From JANWWM01 sp046292465 (GTDB taxonomy: Bacteria; Bacteroidota; Chlorobiia; Chlorobiales; Thermochlorobacteraceae): a stretch of DNA of 64,000 nt. The translations under genes were made by a program, and so were the position numbers. The DNA is taken from NCBI GenBank assembly GCA_046292465.1, contig JBKBRB010000002.1:186001-250000 (forward strand), in the 5' to 3' direction. Positions 35,048-43,600 of this stretch are shown here, one piece after another. The notes under the pieces are model-generated. The model saw only the letters and a program-made list of their open reading frames with translations, made no database searches and was not told the origin of the DNA. Numbering within the stretch: the stretch's first letter is position 1; each line of letters starts with the position of its first letter.

Positions 35048-35752
35048 TTATTCGTAGCTTTTGATGAGTTCTGCAACGGCTTGTCTGCCTTCTTCACTGA
35101 GCTCTATTTTTTCTTTCAGGTCGAAGACGCTGAAGAAATTTTGACGACGTTCTAAATTGACCTTGATGTTCGTATCTAAAATGCCGAACTCTTTAAACTC
35201 TTGCTTGATTTCGTCTATTGATGCGCTAAACGAGCCATTTGCAAGGGCATTAGCGACCGTTCTAAGAAGCGCTGCATTGACTTGTGCTTCTGACTTTTTG
35301 TTGGTTTTCAGTTCCATGTATTTTCCAACGATGCCTCGCTCGGTATATGCATAGAGCTTTTTCAGCATATCGGGCGATATTTGGTATTTCGCCATAAACT
35401 CGCCCACGTTTTCAAACGGCAGTTCTCCGATTTCTACGATTGGGCTCACTTCGCCTAAGTTTCGCTCTAATTTTGTATCGCTACTTTTTCTTTTTTTTTT
35501 CTTTTTTTCTTCCTTTTCGATTTTGCGACCGTTCTTTTCTTCTTCTGCTTCTTCCTTACTTACCTTCATGGCTTTTTTGCTCTTTTTCTCAACGGTCGTT
35601 TCTGGCACAGTTAATACTTTGCTATTTACGCCTACGTTTGCAAGCGCGTGGTCAATAAGTGCTCGCAACACTTCGTCGCGCATTTCGCCTGCTTGTTCAG
35701 CTGTTTCGAGAATTTCGGGGAGCAGATGTGCAATTTGCTTGTATCCTGCCAT
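35048..35752 (-). CDS. Lysine/glutamate-rich protein of unknown function
   Basis: 234 residues, start MAGYKQIAHLL. A helical N-terminal segment (residues 1-40) is followed by a highly charged linker at about 55-95 (KKSKKAMKVSKEEAEEEKNG, then a Lys-rich stretch coded by long A runs). A helical C-terminal domain at about 105-234 ends in LSEEGRQAVAELIKSYE, which resembles a small winged-helix-like fold but is not recognised. The linker is encoded by an A10 run on the coding strand (35491-35500) flanked by A5 and A7 runs, a potential slippage site. It is divergent from fbp, with more than 400 bp between the starts. Confidence 0.6.
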   Translation of the reverse strand: MAGYKQIAHLLPEILETAEQAGEMRDEVLRALIDHALANVGVNSKVLTVPETTVEKKSKKAMKVSKEEAEEEKNGRKIEKEEKKKKKRKSSDTKLERNLGEVSPIVEIGELPFENVGEFMAKYQISPDMLKKLYAYTERGIVGKYMELKTNKKSEAQVNAALLRTVANALANGSFSASIDEIKQEFKEFGILDTNIKVNLERRQNFFSVFDLKEKIELSEEGRQAVAELIKSYE

Positions 35753-36161
35753 TTTACTTTACTTTTTATGTTTGATTTATTTGTTTGTTTAAGAAATTAG
35801 AACGCACAAATATAAAACACTGTATTTTTACTACAAATTTTTTATTCGTTTATTTTTCGCTCTAAAATTGATATTAGTATCGATTTTGCCTATTTGCTCC
35901 AATGCTGCGATGTGGCACATTTGTTGTTAGTTTCGCGATGCGTTTGACATCTTCCTTTGTCAAAGTCCTTTGTGCAAGTTACACTCCCCCTTCCCTGTGC
36001 TGATGATTGCACTTGCCACACTGCCCTATGAAAGTGTGCTTTCAAGATACACCTAAGGAAATCGTTTGGCGATGTGTGCTCACGCATTTGCCATTGTTGT
36101 TGAAATCTGTAAATTCATTTTGGTTGTTACCTTACTTCCAAACATTGACAGAGGAGAAACC
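35753..36161. promoter_or_regulatory. Long upstream region of fbp and the lysine-rich gene
   Basis: This gap of about 400 bp lies between divergent genes. It has an A+T-rich half (35760-35880), probably holding the promoter of the minus-strand gene, and a more balanced half. The latter contains a 7-bp dyad TTTGACA (35943-35949) and TGTCAAA (35958-35964) with an 8-nt spacer, an operator-like arrangement. The fbp ribosome-binding site GAGGAG is at 36151-36156, five bases before the ATG at 36162. No gene is seen, although the fbp frame stays open upstream to 36066. Confidence 0.4.
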
Positions 36162-37244
36162 ATGACAGAATTAATCACAATTGAACGGCACATTATTGAA
36201 CAGCAGAAGAAGTATCCTTCGGCAACGGGTGAGTTTTCTCAACTTCTTTCGGATGTTACTTTTGCGGCGAAACTGGTTCGCCGTGAGGTCATTCGCGCAG
36301 GATTGGTCGACATTCTCGGCGCGCACGGCACTATGAATGTGCAAGGCGAAGAGGTCAAAAAATTAGATGTGTTTGCTAACGAAAAATTCATTCAAGCGAT
36401 TGGGCATCATGGTCGGTTTGCGGTCATGGGTTCAGAAGAATGTGAAGGCATTATCACGCCGCCTGAGGGCAAAACATCGGGGAAATACGTGCTACTTTTC
36501 GACCCACTCGACGGCTCTTCAAACATTGATGCTAACGTGGGCGTCGGAACGATTTTCTCAATCTATAAGCGCATTTCCGACCCAGCTAGCGGACCTGGCA
36601 CACTTCAAGATTGCTTGCAAAAAGGCTCACAGCAAGTTGCCGCTGGCTATGTGATTTATGGCTCGTCGGTGATGCTCGTCTATACAACAGGGCAAGGTGT
36701 TCATGGATTCACCTTAGACCCGACTATCGGAGAGTTTTTGCTTTCACATGAAAACATCACGACGCCCAAGCGCGGCAAAATTTACTCGATGAACGAAGGC
36801 TATTATCGCTACTTCTTTGACGGCATCAAGAAATACATCAAGTATCTTCAACAAGAAGACAAAGCCACCAATCGCCCTTACTCTGCGCGTTATGTCGGCT
36901 CGCTTGTTGCCGACTTTCATCGCAATTTGCTTTATGGTGGAATTTTCATTTACCCGCGCACGAAAAAAGCCCCGAACGGAAAGTTGCGACTGCTCTACGA
37001 AGCCAATCCTCTTGCTTTCGTGTGCGAACAAGCAGGAGGGAGAGCCACTGACGGCTATCGCCGCATTTTGGATATTGAGCCCGAAGAACTGCATCAACGC
37101 ACACCGCTCTTTATCGGAAGCGAAGAAGACGTGAAAATCGCTGAAGAGTTTGAGCAAGGGCTTCGCGAATTGGAGCACGACACGGAACTGATTCCGAAAA
37201 TGCTTGCCGAAGTCAAGAAAGCCGAGTCACTGTTGGTTAAGTAA
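36162..37244 (+). CDS. fbp: Fructose-1,6-bisphosphatase class I
   Basis: 360 residues, start MTELITIERHIIEQQ at 36162, preceded by a good ribosome-binding site GAGGAG. The substrate- and metal-binding region is LLFDPLDGSSNIDANVGVG near residue 117. Later motifs include YVGSLVADFHRNLLYGGIF near residue 245 and LYEANPLAFVCEQAGG near 285. It removes the 1-phosphate of fructose-1,6-bisphosphate in gluconeogenesis and sugar-phosphate regeneration. No other carbon-fixation gene is nearby. The open frame continues upstream to 36066, but without family similarity, so the RBS-supported start is preferred. Confidence 0.95.
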   Translation: MTELITIERHIIEQQKKYPSATGEFSQLLSDVTFAAKLVRREVIRAGLVDILGAHGTMNVQGEEVKKLDVFANEKFIQAIGHHGRFAVMGSEECEGIITPPEGKTSGKYVLLFDPLDGSSNIDANVGVGTIFSIYKRISDPASGPGTLQDCLQKGSQQVAAGYVIYGSSVMLVYTTGQGVHGFTLDPTIGEFLLSHENITTPKRGKIYSMNEGYYRYFFDGIKKYIKYLQQEDKATNRPYSARYVGSLVADFHRNLLYGGIFIYPRTKKAPNGKLRLLYEANPLAFVCEQAGGRATDGYRRILDIEPEELHQRTPLFIGSEEDVKIAEEFEQGLRELEHDTELIPKMLAEVKKAESLLVK

Positions 37245-37261
37245 CCTTGTTGGTTTATGGG

Positions 37262-37726
37262 CTACCAACCTTCTGTTCCCCGCTCGCCTTTGAACGGACC
37301 AACAAGGTCAGCAGTAATCCAGCCGCCGTAGAAATCCCCCTTCTGCGCTCTTACGCGCTCTCCCTCGACAAAGCACGCGTTGACGCGGCTTGCATAAAAC
37401 GCGAAACAATCTTTTATCGCTTCATATTCTTTTGGCGGGTTCGAATAACTCCATGCAGCATTTTCCGATTTTCTTTCTCCGACCTTAATTGTCCAGTAAA
37501 TCGCGCGCCCTTTGAACTCACAAAATGTCGCATGCGTTGTGAGCAAGAGGTAGTGGGTTTTCACATCGTGTTTAGGAATGTAGTAGGTGGGTGGGTGTGA
37601 GGTTTCCAGCACTCGAATTGCGTTGCGCGTTTCAGCAATTAGAACGCCTGAAAACTCGACACGCACAAGTTTCGAAGTTTGCTCTAACTTCGGCGGTCGT
37701 GGATAGTCCCAAACTGATTCAGACAT
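37262..37726 (-). CDS. DUF427 domain-containing protein
   Basis: 154 residues matching the DUF427 pattern: VWDYPRPPKLEQTSKLVRVE, then GVLIAETRNAIRVLETSHPP, YYIPKHDVKTHYL, ATFCEFKGRAIYWTIKVGE, AAWSYSNPP and a final GDFYGGWITADLVGPFKGE. The function of the family is not established; it is a small beta-tent-like domain. It converges on fbp (17 bp between stops) and diverges from the chemoreceptor gene, with 165 bp of regulatory-looking DNA between the starts. Confidence 0.88.
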   Translation of the reverse strand: MSESVWDYPRPPKLEQTSKLVRVEFSGVLIAETRNAIRVLETSHPPTYYIPKHDVKTHYLLLTTHATFCEFKGRAIYWTIKVGERKSENAAWSYSNPPKEYEAIKDCFAFYASRVNACFVEGERVRAQKGDFYGGWITADLVGPFKGERGTEGW

Positions 37727-37891
37727 GTTTTTGTCTCACGTTGATTGCAAATTGTTGCAGATTGATTTTCTGCAAAATTGTGATAAATTCTGCTCATCTC
37801 ATTTAGCAGACTTCGCAGAAAAGTTTTTAGAGAAAAGCGTTATCACTCAGTATTTTCAGGAAAACTTTCGGAAAACATATCGAGGCATCAT
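37727..37891 (+). promoter_or_regulatory. Putative operator/promoter region of the chemosensory cluster
   Basis: Between the divergent DUF427 and chemoreceptor genes there are five copies of the pentamer TCTGC or its complement GCAGA in 63 bp (GCAGA 37757, TCTGC 37769, TCTGC 37789, GCAGA 37806, GCAGA 37815). They form two dyads: TTGCAGA-N7-TCTGCAA (37755-37775) and TCTGCT-N10-AGCAGA (37789-37810). A weak promoter candidate, TTGATT-N16-TAAATT (37762-37789), overlaps the dyads. This arrangement looks like a repressor or activator site. Confidence 0.35.
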
Positions 37892-40459
37892 ATGGCAGAG
37901 TCAACCGTTTCAATACAATTTTCAAGAGTCGGAATTCGTTCAAAACTGCTGCGCGATTTTCTCATCGCATCGGCTGTGCCTGTTCTCCTTTGTGGAATCA
38001 TTTTCCTAACTGTGGTTAGCATCCACACCAGTCAGCAAGCTGAGGAAGCCATGGAAGAGGCTGAGCGCGTTGCGCAGTCGCGTATTGCTGAGCACTCTCA
38101 AGTTTTCAAGCACACGCTGAACGCTCAGTTGGCGCTCTTGCAAAGCGAAGTTGCTAATGCGGTTACATCGCCGCAGTATATCTCTGGATTTACAACGCTT
38201 GTCTTTCCGTCCAAGAAAACAGACGAGCAAATGCTTCAGGCTGTTCGGGAAGATTTGCAAAAGACTGCCGCCGAAGTGATGTCGTCGCTTTCGCTCAGCA
38301 TGATGACCTTTGTTGGACTTGACGGAACGGTGCTGCTGCGTGGTACTACGCCAACTAAGTTTGGCGATTTTTATTTCAAAGATTTCAAACAAGCCGTCTC
38401 GAACCCAAACTTTATTCCACTCAAGAAGCTTTGTGAAGCGGCGTTTCGCGGTCAAATAACTACATCGGTTGAACTTTTTCCTGCTTCGCTTCTGCTCGAG
38501 GAGCCTGTTACTACCGTCAATGCAATTAGCAATATTACAGTTGCAGGTAAAAGCACGCTTGCCGACCAAGCCCGCGTCGATGGTTCGAGCTTAGGAGAGA
38601 ACGCTGGCAAGGTTGAGCACGGCTTGATGCTGACCACGATTCAGCCTATTTATGGAAATGATGGGCGAACAATTGGTTGTGTTATTGCGGGAAAGATGAT
38701 TAATCGCAACGACCGTGTGGTTTTGCGCGAGTTTGGTTCTCTTATCTCTCGCGAAACCGCTCGCCCATCAATTACGATTGGCGATGTCCGTGTTTCGACA
38801 TTAGAGCAAACCCCCAGCGGCGGTTCAGCATTGAGCTACAAAATTCCACAAGAAACATGGCAACGCATTCTCGCAGAAAAATTCGTTTTCGTTAAAGGTG
38901 ACAACAATGTGAATGCAAAGTCCTACAACTACTACACCGCCTTGCAAAACAGTGCGGGACAAGTGTTAGGCGCGTTGTGTCTATCTTCTGACCAAAGTCT
39001 TTATGTTGCCTCAGCACAATCTTGGATTGCTTCTAACACGGGACTGATTTTTTGGAGCGTCTTAATTCCACTATTGCTTCTTGGAGGGGGCGTTGGATTA
39101 GCATTTTACTATGCCAATCGCCAAAGTGGTCAAATTCTCGCATCGCTTGGCGAGATGAAATCGCTCACCGACAGCGTGCTTTCGGGCGACTTCAACGCGC
39201 GCGCAACACTCAACACTGGCGACGAGTTCGAGGAAATTGCTAATCAACTTAACGAAATGATTCGCCGTCTTTCTGCACTTATGGATACCGAAACCGCCCG
39301 AGATGCAATTCAAAAACAATTAACCGATTTGTTGATTGTTGTGTCGAACTCTGCCGAAGGTGATTTTACACAGCGCGCTGTGGTTACCGAAGGCGCGTTA
39401 GGCGCACTTGCCGACTCGTTCAACTTGATGGTCGACGACCTCGGAAACCTGATTCGCGAAGTTCAAAACGCGGCAATGCAGGTCGGTGAGGCCGCATCCG
39501 AAATTCTTGCAGCAACCGAACAAATGGCGCGTGGTGCGGAAGAACAATCCGTTCAAGTTGCTAACGCATCAGCAGCGGTCGAAGAAATGGCAGCGTCCAT
39601 TCGTCAAGTTGCGATGAACGCAGACTCGGCTTCGGAAGCGGCACAACGCGCTACACAAGTTGCACAAACCGGCGGCAATACCGTTATGGAAACAATTGAA
39701 GGTATGAAACGCATTCGCGCCACCGTGCAAGACTCTTCGCAAAAGATTAAATCGCTTGGAGAATCATCGCTTGAAATTTCTAAAATCGTTCAAACGATTG
39801 AAGACATTGCCAACCAAACCAACCTCCTTGCTTTGAACGCGACAATCGAAGCAGCACGCGCTGGCGACGCTGGACGCGGTTTCGCCGTCGTTGCCGACCA
39901 AGTCCGCGAACTAGCCGAACGCGCTACCAAAGCCACCAACGACATCTCCCAACTTGTGCAAACGATTCAATCCGAAACCCAAGAGGCTGTGTCTGCAATG
40001 GAACGCGGAACTATCGAAGTGGAGCGCGGCACGAAACTCGCCGACTCTGCCTCTCGCGCACTGGTTGAAATTCAAAGCGTGGTGCAACAATCGACCGAAC
40101 TTATTCAAGAAATCTCGCTTGCGGCAAAACAACAAGATGTCGCCTCCTCAGGCGTCGTGTCTGCAATGACTGAAGTGAGCCAAATTGCGAAACAGTCGCT
40201 TAACGGCTCTAAGCAATCCGCACAACTTGCAATGCGCCTGAACGCCATCACGCAACAACTTGCACGCTCGGTTTCTCGCTTCAAAATCCCATCGTCCGGC
40301 GTTCAAAAAATTGGCGACGCAATGCTTGATTCCGCAGACAACCTAACAGCAAGTAAAGACCAAAAAATGCTTTCTGAATCGTCGTCTCCGTTCAAATCCG
40401 ATAACGACCTGTTCGTAGAAGACGACCTTTCTAGCTTCGGCAACATCAAACTCAAGTAG
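37892..40459 (+). CDS. Methyl-accepting chemotaxis protein
   Basis: 855 residues. First membrane helix at about 23-44 (FLIASAVPVLLCGIIFLTVV), a roughly 330-residue periplasmic sensor region (dCache-like in size), and a second helix near 383-405 (LIPLLLLGGGVGLAFYY). A HAMP domain follows at about 407-460, then a second HAMP-like segment at about 475-520 (NSAEGDFTQRAVVTEG). The cytoplasmic signalling domain runs about 540-800 with the conserved hairpin tip EDIANQTNLLALNATIEAAR and AGRGFAVVADQVRELAERAT. It binds ligands and drives the CheA-like kinase encoded next. It lacks an obvious C-terminal CheR-binding pentapeptide, and no cheR or cheB is in the window. Confidence 0.93.
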   Translation: MAESTVSIQFSRVGIRSKLLRDFLIASAVPVLLCGIIFLTVVSIHTSQQAEEAMEEAERVAQSRIAEHSQVFKHTLNAQLALLQSEVANAVTSPQYISGFTTLVFPSKKTDEQMLQAVREDLQKTAAEVMSSLSLSMMTFVGLDGTVLLRGTTPTKFGDFYFKDFKQAVSNPNFIPLKKLCEAAFRGQITTSVELFPASLLLEEPVTTVNAISNITVAGKSTLADQARVDGSSLGENAGKVEHGLMLTTIQPIYGNDGRTIGCVIAGKMINRNDRVVLREFGSLISRETARPSITIGDVRVSTLEQTPSGGSALSYKIPQETWQRILAEKFVFVKGDNNVNAKSYNYYTALQNSAGQVLGALCLSSDQSLYVASAQSWIASNTGLIFWSVLIPLLLLGGGVGLAFYYANRQSGQILASLGEMKSLTDSVLSGDFNARATLNTGDEFEEIANQLNEMIRRLSALMDTETARDAIQKQLTDLLIVVSNSAEGDFTQRAVVTEGALGALADSFNLMVDDLGNLIREVQNAAMQVGEAASEILAATEQMARGAEEQSVQVANASAAVEEMAASIRQVAMNADSASEAAQRATQVAQTGGNTVMETIEGMKRIRATVQDSSQKIKSLGESSLEISKIVQTIEDIANQTNLLALNATIEAARAGDAGRGFAVVADQVRELAERATKATNDISQLVQTIQSETQEAVSAMERGTIEVERGTKLADSASRALVEIQSVVQQSTELIQEISLAAKQQDVASSGVVSAMTEVSQIAKQSLNGSKQSAQLAMRLNAITQQLARSVSRFKIPSSGVQKIGDAMLDSADNLTASKDQKMLSESSSPFKSDNDLFVEDDLSSFGNIKLK

Positions 40460-40482
40460 CATGCTTTCATGACCAATTTTTT

Positions 40483-40531
40483 GATGTTTGTGCAAAAACA
40501 TCTATCATCAAATCATACACAAGAATGTATG
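40483..40531. other. Two small hairpins between chemoreceptor and CheA genes
   Basis: GATGTTT-N6-AAACATC (40483-40502, 7-bp stem) and CATACA-N6-TGTATG (40514-40531, 6-bp stem) lie in the 156-bp gap after the chemoreceptor stop. Neither has a T run, so they are not clear terminators. They may be processing, attenuation or binding sites. The rest of the gap is unremarkable. Confidence 0.4.
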
Positions 40532-40615
40532 ACCAACAACAGCGTGCTGGTATCTCACAGCGTATCGTTGCCAACGACATACACTCATAAATAACTAAAT
40601 CGACAAAGCTAGATT

Positions 40616-43600
40616 ATGACGGGTTCAGGTATTTCACTGGGTAACGCCAAAACCAAACACAAATTTCTGAGAGGCACATCACGCGCAACCTTAACGCCTG
40701 AAGTTCAGGCAAATACGACCATTAAACTTTTCATTGCAGACGTTTCAGGTCGCTTGAAATCGCATCTCAAAAAGCATAAGAGCAAACACACCAAACTTTT
40801 TGTCTCGTTTTTTTCGCGCCTCAGCGCTGAGCCTGCACCGATTGAAACCCTCTCCTCACTTCACCTTGATGTGTTCTCGGACTTTCTTGGGTTTTTAGAA
40901 AGCACAAAAGTGAAACTTGCCTCTTCTAATGCTGAAGCCGTTACAGAAACTTATCAACTGCTCACAAAAAATCTTGATTCCACTGCCGACTTTTTAAGCC
41001 AGCTACTTACAACCATTGAAAACAATGAGTCCGTTCTGAATGTCTTGCGTCAATATCTTTCAAGCGATTCGCCGCCAAAATCTTCTTCAAAACGTTATCA
41101 AGAAACCTCGCCCCCTCAAACACAACCTTTGGCGCAACCCTCGCAAGCATCGATGTTTTCATCTGTCGAAAAGACCAAGACAAATGGAAACATTCGCGTT
41201 TTCCGAAAAGGCAAGCGCGTGATTCATTACTATAAGGAGTCGGTCAATAGCGACCTTGGGTTTGACCTGTCGTTTTTAGCGTCGCTTTCTCCAACAAGTA
41301 TGCTCACCAAAGATACGCATAAACCATCGCCGACAATTCACATTTCGCCCGCGCTTCGAGCGTATTTCAACATGATTGCGTCGTTCTCGCGCGAAATCGT
41401 CGCCGAAAAGTCTTATCCCTCCACGATTGCTGACGCGCTGGAAAAACTCGCCGCATCATCTGATGTTTTTTCCGATTTGGCTTTATTCACGTCTCTTCCA
41501 GGCATTGCAGACTTCATAGAGTTTTCAAAGACTTTGAACGAAGAATCTGTCAAGACACTTGGCGAAGAAATCATACGCGACATTGCCAGCCACCTTTGCG
41601 ACTCCTTCGTTTCGCAAGAAGCACAATCCTTGATTGCATCGTATCTTTCAACGCCGTCAGATGCCGATGTTGATTCGGTTCTCGAGTCACTTAAACCTGA
41701 GCCGATTCCCGAAGAAGCGCCCATCCCAAAACTTCCCCTTGAAAAATTTACCGAAGAGATTGCACTCGAAGGCTCAACCGAACCTCCAACAGAAGCCGAT
41801 TACATTCAATTCGCGAACAGCACCTTGCGCAAAGCAGAGCGACTTCTTCAAGCACGAAACGCATCTGATGCTTCTTACAACTATTTGCTCAATTTGCTTG
41901 CCCAACCTGATGTGCTCACAGCGATTGCGCAATCTGAACTTCCGTTCTTTCAAAACTTTGCTGAATTTCTCGGTCAGTCGTGGGTCAATCAAACGCCGAC
42001 CGCAACCCTTCTTCAACATCAAGACGAAATTGCTGACGCCATCGTTCAAGCACTTCAAGAACGATTTCCTATTGAGGCAGAATCTTCACCAGTGTTGCTC
42101 GAAGCCGAAAAAGCATTGCAGGATTTGGAAGCACATATTGAGCCGATTAAAAACGAAGAACCCTCAATCCCCAAACTTCCTGACCTGTCCGATTTTATTT
42201 CCGAAGTTGAAGAAGCTGTGCCCGACGAACAATCCTTGCACACTGCACCGACCGACTTGGCTTCTGGCGACGTCAATCATCCGCTTCCTGATATTTCCGA
42301 GTTTGTATTTGAAAATTCAAGTTCTGATGAAACTGCTGGCTCTGCTACCGATGATTCCAGCCTCGCAACAGCGCAAGACCATACATCTGCTTTTGATTAC
42401 ACGACTTGCGCCGCCAACTTTTTGCGTCAAGTTATCTTGTCCTTGCCTAATTCTGCCTCTGGTCTTGAAGCACAATCTTATCTGCAATCGCTCCTGAACG
42501 CACCTGATTTGCTTTACGCACTGGCTACTTCAAACCAACGTAACTTGGTTGAGCTGGCTTCTACATTAGAACAAGCTCGACTTTCAAATACGCCGGTCGA
42601 CGCGCTCACCGAGCCGCTCTCGGAAGCCGTTGGATTGGTTGCTGGCGATTTACTTCAACATTTCGGCTCAAAATCTTCTTTGGAGTCGCCCGACGACGAC
42701 GACTTGACCTTCACCTTCAGCGAACTCGTTCCGCTGTCTTCCTTCAAAAGCAATACCCCTGAACTAGATGCTGTCATTTCGCTTTCCGAAGGCGAATCTT
42801 CGTTCGAAATACCGTCGCCCTCAAGCACCCCCGAAGCACCACCAACCGATGTCCCAACTCACGCATTTCACGAGTCTCTTCCCCAAGAAGACCTTCACAA
42901 AGAAAACCCAGTCGTTGATGCCACTCCCCCCGATACGCAGACGACCGACACCATCGACGATTTGCTTTTGCTTGATGATTCTACACTCTCGCTCGTCGAA
43001 GAACCTTCAGCACCGACACTTGACGAACTAAAATTAGATATACCTCAACCCGATGACAACTTAGATTTTCAAGCCGATGATTTACTGCTTCCCGAAGATG
43101 ACCTTCTTTCAGAGACCTCGTCTCTATCAAGCACGCCATCGAACGAACCATTGAGCGAACCATTCACTGAACCATTGAGCGATTCGTCTGCCGATTTGCT
43201 TTCAACATCGCCAACGTTCGATGCGCCTCCTTCCACAGAAGTTGCTCAACCTGATTCAAGCGTAACCTTCGACAATACGCTTCTGACAGAATCAACCTCA
43301 GAACTTGCATCGCCTAATGCAGAATTAGAGCTTGCAGAATCATCCGAACCTGCAAAAATCGATGATTTGCCTGGTTTGACAGAGACCCTTGATTCGACAG
43401 AAAGTGTTGACACAATTTGTGAACTCACTTTCAACGACGAACTCTTGCTTGATGAATCGGGCGTGGGCGATACGCTTGATACGCCAACATCGCATCAAGA
43501 CCTTTCACAATTGTCGTCGCTTTCCGATAAAGTCGATGCCCAAAATTCCGATGACCTTTTGTTTGCTGATACGCTCGATGAATCACTCGATACATCAATG

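Noticed and set aside
36066..36161. Upstream extension of the FBPase frame from 36066
   Set aside because: The extra 32 residues have no family similarity, and the ATG at 36162 is preceded by a proper GAGGAG ribosome-binding site.
37248..37300. Weak GTTGGT/ACCAAC hairpin between fbp and the DUF427 gene as a terminator
   Set aside because: The stem is short, the loop is unremarkable and no T run follows on either strand.
41634..42497. 287-codon open frame overlapping the CheA gene in another phase
   Set aside because: It lies wholly inside the giant kinase gene, has a Lys/Arg/Pro/Gln-biased composition typical of a shifted frame, and has no start signal. I do not see a frameshift in the kinase.
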